From an uncultured Gemmiger sp. (GTDB lineage Bacteria > Bacillota > Clostridia > Oscillospirales > Ruminococcaceae): 42,146 nucleotides of DNA. Made by a program: the position numbers and the translations under genes. The stretch is from positions 1 through 42,146 of the forward strand of contig CALWNP010000020.1 of assembly GCA_944382835.1 (NCBI GenBank). The letters are read 5' to 3'. Shown one piece after another: positions 16,953 to 23,550 of the stretch; within the stretch, counting starts at the first letter, position 1, and the number at the start of each line of letters is the position of its first letter. Below the pieces are notes generated by a model that did no database searches, had not been told where the DNA came from, and saw only the letters and a program-made list of their open reading frames with translations.

Positions 16953-16981
16953 ATTATACACAGTCTCATTCCCTTTGTCAA
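16953..16981 (-). promoter_or_regulatory. Consensus promoter of tRNA-Leu copy 1
   Basis: Minus-strand TTGACA (16981-16976) and TATAAT (16958-16953) with 17 bp between, an exact match to the sigma-A consensus. Confidence 0.92.
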
Positions 16982-17034
16982 GGATTTTTTTGGATCTTTT
17001 TGGCGGGAAAATTCCGGCCCGGCGCCGAACAAAG

Positions 17035-17070
17035 AAAAACCCCGGACAGAAATCTCTGCCCGGGAATTTT
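17035..17070 (-). terminator. Terminator of tRNA-Leu copy 2
   Basis: CCCGGGCAGAGA pairs with TCTGTCCGGG and is followed by GTTTTT on the minus strand, right after the tRNA 3' end. It separates this unit from the promoter of copy 1. Confidence 0.87.
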
Positions 17071-17157
17071 TGGTGCGGATGAAGGGATTTGAACCCACAC
17101 TCTTTTAAGGGAACTAGAACCTGAATCTAGCGCGTCTGCCAGTTCCGCCACATCCGC
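17071..17157 (-). tRNA. tRNA-Leu (anticodon CAG), copy 2
   Basis: Identical in sequence to the copy 244 bases away: acceptor GCGGATG/CATCCGC, anticodon CAG, long variable arm and encoded CCA. Its promoter, leader and terminator also match copy 1 in layout, so the whole transcription unit is duplicated rather than being one bicistronic transcript. Confidence 0.96.
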
Positions 17158-17196
17158 ATATTCTGTTGTTGGCCGGTTGACCGGGCAACGCATATT

Positions 17197-17225
17197 ATTA
17201 TAGCCGGGGTCCGGGCAGTTGTCAA
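17197..17225 (-). promoter_or_regulatory. Consensus promoter of tRNA-Leu copy 2
   Basis: Minus-strand TTGACA (17225-17220) and TATAAT (17202-17197), 17 bp apart. The spacer differs from copy 1 while both boxes are kept exactly. Confidence 0.92.
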
Positions 17226-17280
17226 GGCTTTTTTGCGGATTTTTTCACTTTTTTGTCAAAGCCTGGGGGATGCGGGCGGC

Positions 17281-17309
17281 TTTTCAAGAAAAGGCCGCTG
17301 TGTTATAAT
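17281..17309 (+). promoter_or_regulatory. Promoter of the DUF975 gene
   Basis: TATAAT at 17304-17309 with a weak TTTTCA -35 box 17 bp upstream on the plus strand. It is divergent from the tRNA-Leu unit. Confidence 0.7.
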
Positions 17310-17366
17310 ACAGGTACCTGCCCTGCGGGGCGGCAAATCTGGCACCGCATAAGGAGAATGACATCG

Positions 17367-18146
17367 ATGTGGACCCGTAGCCTACTGAAATCCAACGCCA
17401 AGCAGGCCCTGATGGGCAGCTACTGGCGCAGTTTTCTGCTTTGTTTTTTGCTGTCCATCGTGGGGGTGGGAGCCAGCAGCGGCTCCACCTCCGTGGCGGA
17501 TTACAGCGCCCTGAACCGCCCCGAACAGCCCGGCTGGACCGGCAACAACCCTTCCACCACCTTCTCGGTGGCGGGGCTGGGCCTGTCCGTCCAGCAGGTG
17601 TCGCTGGTCTTCACCATCCTGCTGGTGATGCTGGCGCTGATGGTGTGCTGGCTGGTCTTTCTGGTCAACCCGCTGGAGGTGGGCCGCAACCGCTACTTTA
17701 TGGAAAACCGCCAGAGCCTGACCCCCATGTCCACCGTGCTGACCATCTTCCGGCCGCCCTATCTGAATGTGGTGCGGGTGCGCTTTCTGATAGGGTTGAA
17801 AGTCGGGCTGGGGTCCATTCTCATCATCCCCGGCATCTACTGGGCTTTCTGCTACCGGCAGGTGCCCTATCTGCTGGCCGAGAACCCTTACCTGAGCGCC
17901 ACCCGGGCCATGGAGCTGAGCCGGGAGATGATGTACGGGGAAAAGTTCCGCAGCTATGTGCTGGACCTCTCCTTCCTGGGCTGGAAGATCCTCTGCATCC
18001 TGAGCTTCGGCATCGGGTATCTCTTCCTGGAGCCCTACATGCAGGCCACCTACGCCGAGTTCTACGCCGTGCTGCGCAGCAAGGCCTTCGCCTACCGGAT
18101 GACCGACAGCAACGAGCTGGGCGGCTTTGTGCGGCACGAGGTCTGA
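17367..18146 (+). CDS. DUF975 family integral membrane protein
   Basis: The 259-residue protein begins with the family's basic LKSNAKQALMGSYWRSFLLCF segment, where the first membrane span begins. Further spans are visible at about residues 85-110 (LVFTILLVMLALMVCWLVFLV), 150-170 (IGLKVGLGSILIIPGIYWAFCY) and 205-230 (LSFLGWKILCILSFGIGYLFLEPY). The NPLEVGRNRYFMENR stretch and MELSREMMYGEKFR are typical of DUF975. The role of the family is unknown. Start at 17367 with AAGGAG ten bases upstream. It stands alone between a divergent tRNA unit and tRNA-Ser. Confidence 0.88.
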   Translation: MWTRSLLKSNAKQALMGSYWRSFLLCFLLSIVGVGASSGSTSVADYSALNRPEQPGWTGNNPSTTFSVAGLGLSVQQVSLVFTILLVMLALMVCWLVFLVNPLEVGRNRYFMENRQSLTPMSTVLTIFRPPYLNVVRVRFLIGLKVGLGSILIIPGIYWAFCYRQVPYLLAENPYLSATRAMELSREMMYGEKFRSYVLDLSFLGWKILCILSFGIGYLFLEPYMQATYAEFYAVLRSKAFAYRMTDSNELGGFVRHEV

Positions 18147-18192
18147 TGCCCCCTGCCCCAGCAAAAAAAGACAAAAAATCTGCCAAAGCCTC

Positions 18193-18221
18193 TTGACATC
18201 TTTCCTGGAATCTGATATTAT
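18193..18221 (+). promoter_or_regulatory. Promoter of tRNA-Ser
   Basis: TTGACA (18193-18198) and TATTAT (18216-18221) with a 17-bp spacer, followed by the tRNA 38 bases downstream. Confidence 0.88.
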
Positions 18222-18259
18222 ATTCAGGCAGTCGCAAGTGCGGCTGGACAACCGAAGAT

Positions 18260-18351
18260 GGAAAGATGGCTGAGCTGGTCTAAGGCGCACGACTGGAAAT
18301 CGTGTAGGGCCCCTAAAGCCCTCGAGGGTTCGAATCCCTCTCTTTCCGCCA
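18260..18351 (+). tRNA. tRNA-Ser (anticodon GGA)
   Basis: Acceptor GGAAAGA pairs with TCTTTCC, discriminator G, encoded CCA. The anticodon stem CACGA/TCGTG encloses loop CTGGAAA (anticodon GGA, reads UCC and UCU). A long class II variable arm is present and the T-arm reads GAGGGTTCGAATCCCTC. The phage-like island begins just downstream, as is common beside tRNA genes. Confidence 0.96.
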
Positions 18352-18360
18352 TTTGGTCAC

Positions 18361-18405
18361 ACCGCCCTGTTGTGAGATTCTTCATGCCAGGGCGGTTTTC
18401 TTTTT
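18361..18405 (+). terminator. Terminator of tRNA-Ser
   Basis: CCGCCCTG pairs with CAGGGCGG, followed by TTTTCTTTTT on the plus strand, ten bases after the tRNA CCA. Confidence 0.88.
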
Positions 18406-18453
18406 GTGATCCTGTGAAATACAGCTTGAACAATCGTCGTAAAATATCCCAGC

Positions 18454-18503
18454 AGAACAGCCCCCGGCCACAAGATTTTCCTTGTCAGGCCGGGGGCTGT
18501 TCT
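18454..18503. terminator. Large hairpin at the left edge of the phage-like island
   Basis: AGAACAGCCCCCGGCC pairs with GGCCGGGGGCTGTTCT, extended inward by ACAAG/CTTGT, giving an interrupted stem of over 20 bp. It has no clean T run on either side. It lies where the leftward phage-like operon would end, so it may act as its terminator or mark the boundary. Confidence 0.5.
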
Positions 18504-18724
18504 CTTATTGATCCATGCTGGAGGGTTTTCTTTCTTCAAATCGGCGTCCGGGTTAAGGTGATCCCCCGCTGTCTGCTCCCCTTTGTCAACGGCTTACGCC
18601 TTAAGCAGGCCAGGGCCATACAGGTAACCCAGGCGAGCATCAGTCAGAGCCGCCAGCCGAAGGTCACGCCACAAGTGCCGCAGACCACCGCGGTCACGGT
18701 CTTTGACGCCAAAAAGATGGAATT
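18504..18724 (-). other. Gap after the endolysin, no confident gene
   Basis: A holin would be expected next to an endolysin. One minus-strand frame here reads a short hydrophobic stretch (TVTAVVCGTCGVTFGWRL), then a TGA, then LMLAWVTCMALACLRRK in the same frame, which could be a broken small membrane protein. No ribosome binding site supports a start. A 37-codon frame ending GYLYGPGLLKA is also open without a start. I call nothing here. Confidence 0.3.
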
Positions 18725-19528
18725 TTATCGCCCCACATACCTCGAGTTGTACTTGTCCCCCAGGCCGGTTTCCTTGGCCCAGCTGTAAAACGCCAGGGCA
18801 TCCCCGTTGGTCACGCAGATGGCCTTGGCGACGTGGGCGGCGTCCACGGTCAGGGTGGCATAGCGGTCGGTTCCCAGGCTCAGGCGGCGGGCGATGGCGT
18901 CGCAGGCAGAGGCCTGGTCGGCGGTGAGGGGGGCCAGGACGATGGCCTGGAGCTTGCCCGCGGCCAGCTCGATGCTGCTGGTCTGGTCGGTCACGTCGGT
19001 GATGTCCTCGGGCGGGATCTCGGCGGCGATCTCCACCGCGTGCTCCCCGACCCCGTAGGTGTAGACATGGTCGCTGGCGGTGATGAAATCGCCGTCCAGC
19101 CAGACCAGCGGGTTGCGGCGGGTGCCATTCCAGATCACCTCGAAGTGGAGGTGGGCGCCGTCCACGTTACCGGTGGTGCCGGTATAGCCGATCAGATCGC
19201 CCTCCTGCACCTGCTGGCCGTAGCTGACACAGAGCTCGCTCAGGTGGGCATACCGGGTCTGGAGGGTGCTGCCGGCATAATCGGCATGGCGCAGCCGCAG
19301 CATGGTGCCGTAGCTCTGCATCCCGGTGGTGGTATGGCCATCCCAGGTCTGAGTCTGGTCCACGGTGCCTTCCTCGGCAGCGTAGACCGGCTTCTTGGTA
19401 TCACCGCCCTGGTTGGTGCGCAGGTCGATGGCGTTGTGTGCGCTGCCGTCATTATAGAAAAAGCCCGCCGTGATCACATGCAGCGCCAGTGGCCAGCGCA
19501 GCAGCACTTCCCCATTTTTCAGTCGCAT
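18725..19528 (-). CDS. M23-family phage endolysin (LytM-type peptidase)
   Basis: This 267-residue protein should cut peptide bridges in peptidoglycan. The M23 metallopeptidase domain fills residues 20-150: the zinc ligands H31 and D35 (SAHNAIDLR), then YAHLSEL with H95, and the HLHFEV motif with H126 and H128. The order and the short N-terminus without a signal peptide fit a phage lysin that needs a holin or lysis by other means. Residues 165-267 form a second domain I do not recognise (LAPLTADQASACDAIARRLSLG onwards), perhaps for wall binding. Start at 19528 with GGAGG eight bases upstream; the upstream gene stops 13 bases before it. Confidence 0.88.
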   Translation of the reverse strand: MRLKNGEVLLRWPLALHVITAGFFYNDGSAHNAIDLRTNQGGDTKKPVYAAEEGTVDQTQTWDGHTTTGMQSYGTMLRLRHADYAGSTLQTRYAHLSELCVSYGQQVQEGDLIGYTGTTGNVDGAHLHFEVIWNGTRRNPLVWLDGDFITASDHVYTYGVGEHAVEIAAEIPPEDITDVTDQTSSIELAAGKLQAIVLAPLTADQASACDAIARRLSLGTDRYATLTVDAAHVAKAICVTNGDALAFYSWAKETGLGDKYNSRYVGR

Positions 19529-19541
19529 CTATGCTCCCTCC

Positions 19542-20006
19542 TCACTGCTTCTCCCAGCCGGCGGGATAGTCGGCAGGGCTCCAGACACAGCCGTCCATCT
19601 TGCAGATGTAGTGGGTCCCATCGAAGGTGATCTTATCCCCCGTCTTGTAGGCGTCATGGGCGCCGGTGGGTTGGACATAGGCAGGCCATTCCTCGGTGGG
19701 TTCAGGTTCGGGCTCGGTGACGGTGCCGCCCAGGCTTTCCACCGCGGTTTTCAGCGACGCCAGGCCCTGGGCGTTGGCCTCCACCGTTTCCCGCAGGGTC
19801 TTGAGTTCGGCAAAGGCCTGGTCGATCTGGGTCTGCAGCGGGGCATAGCTGTTTTCCGGCTTGGCATTGTCCTGGGCCAGGGCAATCAGCTCGGTGCGCT
19901 CGTCGTCGGTCAGGTTCCCCTGCACCCAGAGGGTGTCGATCTTGGTCAGGATATCGGCCAGGGCATACCGGCCGGATTGAATCACACTTTCCACAATCGC
20001 TTTCAC
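19542..20006 (-). CDS. Small phage tail-associated protein with carbohydrate-binding-like C-terminus
   Basis: The 154-residue protein has a helical N-terminal half likely to form a coiled coil (IDQAFAELKTLRETVEANAQGLASLKTAVES, residues 62-92), a Pro/Glu linker (TEPEPEPTEEWP), and a C-terminal module (AYKTGDKITFDGTHYICKMDGCVWSPADY, ending GWEKQ) that resembles the chitinase-type carbohydrate-binding fold often found on phage tail and lysis proteins. The start is a GTG at 20006 with AGGAGG eight bases upstream. It sits between the tail/baseplate-type gene and the endolysin with gaps of 13-23 bases, so all three are one operon. Confidence 0.8.
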   Translation of the reverse strand: MKAIVESVIQSGRYALADILTKIDTLWVQGNLTDDERTELIALAQDNAKPENSYAPLQTQIDQAFAELKTLRETVEANAQGLASLKTAVESLGGTVTEPEPEPTEEWPAYVQPTGAHDAYKTGDKITFDGTHYICKMDGCVWSPADYPAGWEKQ

Positions 20007-20029
20007 AAAGCATTCCTCCTGTCTTTCAT

Positions 20030-21829
20030 TCAGTTGAGAAGCGCAGATACAACATCCGCGAATTTGTTGTCGATGTAGGAAATCAGCTCCTCCCAGGTGT
20101 GACCCTGGAACTTCGAGGCATCGCCGCCGTCCTGCATGGCTTTCAGCGAGACCCCAACCGTGGTGCCATCCTGGCTGCTGACCTCATAGGTCCCGGGCGT
20201 TTTACCGCTGTCGGCGGATGTGTAGGGGACGGTGGTGAGGGTGACAGGGTCGTGGGCATAGGCAACTCCGCCATGGTGTTCCAGCGCCAGATCGATCTCC
20301 TTTTGCGGGGTGTACTCTGTGGAACGGTAGTACAGGATCACGGGATGGCCCTGGAAGTAGGCTTTGATGTCGGCATTGGTCGCACCATTGAACTTGGATT
20401 TTTCCAGGAAAATATGCAGACGCTGATTCTGTGCATAGAAGTGTTCGGTGTTGCTTGTATAGCTCAGGGTGAAGGGGATCCGGTCAGTATATTCCACGGT
20501 CGTACCCGCCACCGTTTTTTCCAAGGAATAGATAATCCGGTAGACCGATCCAATGTCTTCCACCGACAGTGCACTTTGGCTCCCGTCAAGCACTACCTTT
20601 TGGTCGCATCCGCTTGGGACGTTGCTCTGTACATTGTCTCCCGTCCCGAGTCCAGCGCTGAGCGGCAGGCACTGGCAGCGGTATTCGTGCCCCTGAACCT
20701 GGATGGGAAGATACAGCCCTGTTGTCCCGGCTCCGTCGGCGGGGGTGTACCAGAGGGTGGTTCCCTTCACAAAAGACAGCGCGGCGTCATAGCTCTGTGC
20801 GGGAATATAAAACCGGGAAATGCTGGTGGCGGTGTAGAAATGGGGATAGGTTCCGGTAAAGTCCGCGGCATAGGGCAGTGCCGAAAAGAGTGCGGAGCCG
20901 GAAACGATGGACGAATGGATCAGATTCAGCGACCAGATCTCCGAAGAAAGGGCGCCGCCATCCTGCCACGTCCCATCAGCACTTGTCCCCGTCAGTTCCA
21001 GCTTTGCCAGTGCAAGCCCGGCCGTTCCGTCCTGTCCGGTAAACCCGTTCACCTGGACCGACTGAATCCGGTCTCCTCTGCTCTTGATTGTCCAGGACGG
21101 CTGGGCGGCCACTGTGGTCATGGGTTCGGACAGGTCCAGATCCCCCTGTTCGTCGGGGGAGATGGAGGCGAAAAACGTCCGGACCCCAAATGTAAGTGCC
21201 TCTTGTGCGGCCTGTTTGGCTTCCTCGGCGCTCTGTGCCGCTTGCCGGGCGGCTTCCGGAGCGGCAACGATTGCGTCCAGGTTTGCCTCTATGGTCTGGG
21301 CCGCGGTTTCGGTGCGCTGTTCCGACTGAGCGGCAGCGGCTTCGGAGGCCGCAGCCTGTGTTTGGGACTGTTTTGCCGCCGCCGCGCTGGAATCGGCGTT
21401 GGCGGCCTGCTGCCGGGCATCTTCGGCATAGTTTCCGGCTGACCGTGCGGCTTCGGAGGCGGTACTGGCGGCAGAAGGCGCCGCCTGAATGGCCGCGGCG
21501 TTGTCCGCTGCTGTCTGAATGGCCCCGATATTGGCCGCGGTTGTCTGGATGGACGCAGCGTTTTCCTGAATGGTTTGCAGGGCTGCGGCGTTGCTGGTGA
21601 CCACTTCGGCGGCCTGCCGGCACTGCTCCAGGATGGCATCCAGGGCCAGGTACTCCTCCCCGCTTTGGATCTTGTCATCCTGGAGCGGGTTCTCTTTGAT
21701 GTCCACCGTCAGGATGGCGCTGGACTTGAGGCCGTCATCCGTCCCGATCTCAATGCTGATTTCTCCCCTTCCCTGCGCGGCGGTCATCTGCCGGGTGAAG
21801 GCAAAGTAGACGGTTCCCCGATCATCCAC
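20030..21829 (-). CDS. Phage tail fibre / BppU-like baseplate protein, main part (frameshifted N-terminus)
   Basis: This 599-codon frame holds most of a tail-tip protein. It begins VDDRGTVYFAFTRQMTAAQG, which looks like the middle of a BppU-type N-terminal domain rather than a true start. An alanine-rich coiled coil follows (about residues 70-215, repeated AASEAAAAQSEQ-like units), then receptor-binding or fibre-like beta domains, and a C-terminal SYIDNKFADVVSALLN. The missing N-terminus is encoded in the frame at 21784-22050. Joining them needs one extra base, or a -1 ribosomal shift, in the run of five G at 21829-21833. It is a broken gene, a phase-variable gene, a programmed shift or a sequencing error. 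Confidence 0.78.
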   Translation of the reverse strand: MDDRGTVYFAFTRQMTAAQGRGEISIEIGTDDGLKSSAILTVDIKENPLQDDKIQSGEEYLALDAILEQCRQAAEVVTSNAAALQTIQENAASIQTTAANIGAIQTAADNAAAIQAAPSAASTASEAARSAGNYAEDARQQAANADSSAAAAKQSQTQAAASEAAAAQSEQRTETAAQTIEANLDAIVAAPEAARQAAQSAEEAKQAAQEALTFGVRTFFASISPDEQGDLDLSEPMTTVAAQPSWTIKSRGDRIQSVQVNGFTGQDGTAGLALAKLELTGTSADGTWQDGGALSSEIWSLNLIHSSIVSGSALFSALPYAADFTGTYPHFYTATSISRFYIPAQSYDAALSFVKGTTLWYTPADGAGTTGLYLPIQVQGHEYRCQCLPLSAGLGTGDNVQSNVPSGCDQKVVLDGSQSALSVEDIGSVYRIIYSLEKTVAGTTVEYTDRIPFTLSYTSNTEHFYAQNQRLHIFLEKSKFNGATNADIKAYFQGHPVILYYRSTEYTPQKEIDLALEHHGGVAYAHDPVTLTTVPYTSADSGKTPGTYEVSSQDGTTVGVSLKAMQDGGDASKFQGHTWEELISYIDNKFADVVSALLN

Positions 21830-22050
21830 CCCCAGCCATCCGGCTTGCCCATCCGCACACGAAGAGCAGCCCCCTCGGGAGGAGCCCAGGCCACCGCCTT
21901 GCGTGTCAGGGTGACGGCAGCCACCGGCATCCTGTCATCATACTGCATGACCTCCAGCTTGCCGGTGGCAGACAGGCTGTCCACCGAGGCAGTGGCCTTC
22001 TGGATCAGGCAGTTTTCGGAAATTTGAACTCCATTGGTGAGTTGGATCAT
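21784..22050 (-). CDS. N-terminal part of the BppU-like tail protein, separated by a frameshift
   Basis: This 88-residue frame starts with a well-placed ATG (AAGGAGG five to six bases upstream) and reads MIQLTNGVQISENCLIQKAT through VAWAPPEGAALRVRMGKPDGWG. That is the N-terminal beta domain of BppU-like baseplate proteins. After KPDGWG it runs out of frame and stops within 15 residues, while the neighbouring frame continues with VDDRGTVYFAF. The fragment therefore belongs with the 20030-21829 frame. If the shift is real, only this 88-residue piece is made by normal decoding. Confidence 0.7.
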   Translation of the reverse strand: MIQLTNGVQISENCLIQKATASVDSLSATGKLEVMQYDDRMPVAAVTLTRKAVAWAPPEGAALRVRMGKPDGWGWMIGEPSTLPSPGR

Positions 22051-22059
22051 ACTTCCTCC

Positions 22060-22188
22060 TTATCCGTTTTTTCTGCAGCTCGGGACAGTCTGTTGCCTTC
22101 CCCCGCCCCGCCGGGCATCCCGGTCATCAGAATACCCAGATGGCCGCGCAGTGCAGCCGCCGCAGGGATTGTATCGCAGATGATTCAT
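22060..22188 (-). CDS. Small phage protein of 42 residues, unknown function
   Basis: An ATG at 22188 has AAGGAGG eight to nine bases upstream and opens a 42-codon frame with a CGGC cysteine pair (YNPCGGCTARPSGY) and a basic C-terminal half. Its TAA stop overlaps the ribosome binding site of the tail gene, typical of tight phage operons. The frame is also open upstream for 78 codons without a good start, so it may be the end of a larger, older gene. No function can be assigned. Confidence 0.5.
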   Translation of the reverse strand: MNHLRYNPCGGCTARPSGYSDDRDARRGGGRQQTVPSCRKNG

Positions 22189-22486
22189 ACTGGTTCCCTC
22201 CTTAAAAACTGGTATTTTCTCCTGTGGCGCAACGCCGGCAGCATCGATGTAACCGGGGGTGGTGTCGAATGGTATTTCCGGTTTCACGTTTCTTGTTGGG
22301 GTGTGACACGGCAACACTGCTTTTGCAAATTTCCGGAATGGCAAATTCCAGCCCCCGACATTCCGTCCGTTTTCCTGCCCTCCTTGATGCAGTGTTTTCC
22401 CTTCCGGCACATCGCCCGCCAACCAAGCTGCTTTCCTTTCCAGTCCGTATAATGGGACGGGTCAGGTGTTACGATGAGAGTGGCCC
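22189..22486 (-). other. Leader of the phage-like operon, no confident gene
   Basis: Between the leftward promoter and the 42-residue frame several frames are open on the minus strand, including a stretch reading KPEIPFDTTPGYIDAAGVAP in frame with the 42-residue gene. None has a start with a usable ribosome binding site. It may be the remnant of deleted early genes. Confidence 0.35.
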
Positions 22487-22570
22487 TCATCTTTGGCCCG
22501 GTTGGACACATTTTGTTGCAAAATTCAATGTAACCTCCCCGGACCAACCAGGTACTGTCTGGATCAGCAT
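22487..22570 (-). CDS. Possible 27-residue leader peptide after the leftward phage promoter
   Basis: The first ATG after the leftward promoter is preceded by AAGGAGGTGAT, the full complement of the 16S rRNA 3' end, but the gap from GGAGG to the ATG is only two bases, too short for normal initiation. The frame encodes 27 residues beginning MLIQTVPGWSGEV. It could be a leader peptide, a remnant of a truncated early gene, or nothing. Confidence 0.25.
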   Translation of the reverse strand: MLIQTVPGWSGEVTLNFATKCVQPGQR

Positions 22571-22708
22571 CACCTCCTTGCCACATTTTGTTGCTTTCAT
22601 CCTACCTCTTTTCCAGGCAAATGTCAACGATTTGTTGCATTTTCGCCGTTCTGCACAAAAATAAAGCATCATTTTGTTGCGCCTCTTGCAAATGCAACAA
22701 TTAGTTGC
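22508..22708. promoter_or_regulatory. Operator array of the Cro/CI-type repressor
   Basis: The motif TTTGTTGC recurs on the plus strand. ACATTTTGTTGC occurs exactly twice (22508-22519 and 22583-22594), TCATTTTGTTGC at 22669-22680 and GATTTGTTGC at 22629-22638. An inverted pair GCAAC-AATTA-GTTGC lies at 22694-22708. Two copies flank the -35 and -10 boxes of the leftward promoter, and the inverted pair fills the spacer of the rightward promoter. This layout fits repression of the phage operon and self-control of the repressor gene. Confidence 0.75.
22599..22627 (-). promoter_or_regulatory. Leftward phage promoter
   Basis: Minus-strand TTGACA (22627-22622) and TAGGAT (22604-22599) with a 17-bp spacer. 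Transcription would start near 22592, inside an operator copy, and run into the tail and endolysin genes. Operator copies at both edges mean that bound repressor should block it. Confidence 0.8.
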
Positions 22709-22714
22709 TAAACT
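22686..22714 (+). promoter_or_regulatory. Rightward promoter of the repressor-ImmA pair
   Basis: TTGCAA (22686-22691) and TAAACT (22709-22714) are 17 bp apart. Both boxes are imperfect. The palindrome GCAAC-AATTA-GTTGC lies within the spacer, so the repressor can regulate its own synthesis. The leader before the AAAGGAGG site would be very short. Confidence 0.55.
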
Positions 22715-22735
22715 GAAAGCAAAGGAGGCTTTCCT

Positions 22736-23071
22736 ATGCAGAACCTGATCCAGGCACGCAAAGCCATGCACAAGACCCAGCAGGAGGTCGCCGACTATCT
22801 GGGCATCTCCCGCCAGGCATACAGCAACTACGAAGCCGGGAAACGGGAACCGGATTTTGATACGCTGCTCAAGCTGGGAGAATACTTCGACTGCAGTGTC
22901 GACTATCTTCTTGGCACAAAAAATGCCCCTGCCCCCAGAGGCAAGGTCACCGATGACGATATTAAATTTGCCCTGTTTGACGGTGTACCCGTCACCGACG
23001 CCCAATACGAGGAAGTGAAGCGATTTGCCAAATACATCGCAGAGCATGACATCCGGCCCAAAGGCGATTGA
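22736..23071 (+). CDS. Cro/CI-type (ImmR-like) phage repressor
   Basis: The 111-residue protein has an XRE-family helix-turn-helix over residues 4-60 (LIQARKAMHKTQQEVADYLG, ISRQAYSNYEAGKREPDFDTLLKLGEYFDCSVDYLLG) and a short C-terminal helical part (TDAQYEEVKRFAKYIAEHD) likely used for dimerisation. It resembles ImmR of ICEBs1 and related small phage repressors, which lack the LexA-like self-cleavage domain and are instead removed by an ImmA protease. Such a protease follows directly and overlaps by 26 bases. Start at 22736 with AAAGGAGG seven bases upstream. The operator array lies immediately upstream. Confidence 0.92.
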   Translation: MQNLIQARKAMHKTQQEVADYLGISRQAYSNYEAGKREPDFDTLLKLGEYFDCSVDYLLGTKNAPAPRGKVTDDDIKFALFDGVPVTDAQYEEVKRFAKYIAEHDIRPKGD

Positions 23072-23459
23072 TTTTTACCAGGTTGCCGCCGAGAAGGGGG
23101 TTCCGGTGGTTCAGATGGAGCTGCCGGAAGTCCGCAGCATTGCCGTGGCCGTGGGAAGCAGCGGCGTGGTGGGGCTGGACAACTCCCAGCCCATGACCCG
23201 CGCCGAAGAGCAGGCCCGCCTGGGCCATGAACTGGGGCATTGCCTCTATGGCGGCTTCTATACCCGCTCTTCCCCTTTTGACATGGTAGAGCGTCATGAA
23301 GTGCGGGCTGATCGCTGGTACATCAAAAGAGCCATCCCGCGCAAGACCCTGTTCCGGATGCTCAAGCAGGGCTACGACGCCTGGGAGATTGCGGAGCAGC
23401 TGAACACCACCGAGGAGTATGTCCGCCGGGCGTACTACTATTACAAGGACAATCCCTAA
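23046..23459 (+). CDS. ImmA/IrrE-family metallopeptidase
   Basis: ImmA-type peptidases cut the partner repressor and so release a phage or conjugative element from repression. The 137-residue protein holds the zinc motif HELGH (H61, E62, H65) in RLGHELGHCLYGGF and a downstream Glu-bearing helix (VERHEVRADRWYIKRAIP, E85 probable third ligand), followed by the family's KTLFRMLKQGYDAWEIAEQLNTTEEYVRRAYYYY ending. I use the ATG at 23046, which overlaps the repressor gene, as expected for coupled translation; no separate strong ribosome binding site is present, and a TTG seven codons upstream is open. A terminator follows at 23551. Confidence 0.9.
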   Translation: MTSGPKAIDFYQVAAEKGVPVVQMELPEVRSIAVAVGSSGVVGLDNSQPMTRAEEQARLGHELGHCLYGGFYTRSSPFDMVERHEVRADRWYIKRAIPRKTLFRMLKQGYDAWEIAEQLNTTEEYVRRAYYYYKDNP

Positions 23460-23550
23460 CTCCCGCCCGCAGTGCGCCCTGGGGGCGGCCGCAGCGGACA
23501 GGCAGGGAGAATCTGCTCCGGCATGCCGCAGATTCCTTTTGAAACAGCAA

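Noticed and set aside
16605-16961. Extended start of the cysteine membrane protein
   Set aside because: The upstream part of the frame runs through tRNA-Leu and its terminator; the ATG at 16604 has a usable ribosome binding site.
22284-22586. A 100-codon leaderless frame starting at the leftward phage promoter
   Set aside because: The ATG would be about six bases from the transcription start with no ribosome binding site, and the Cys-rich product shows no domain. I left it out as unsupported.
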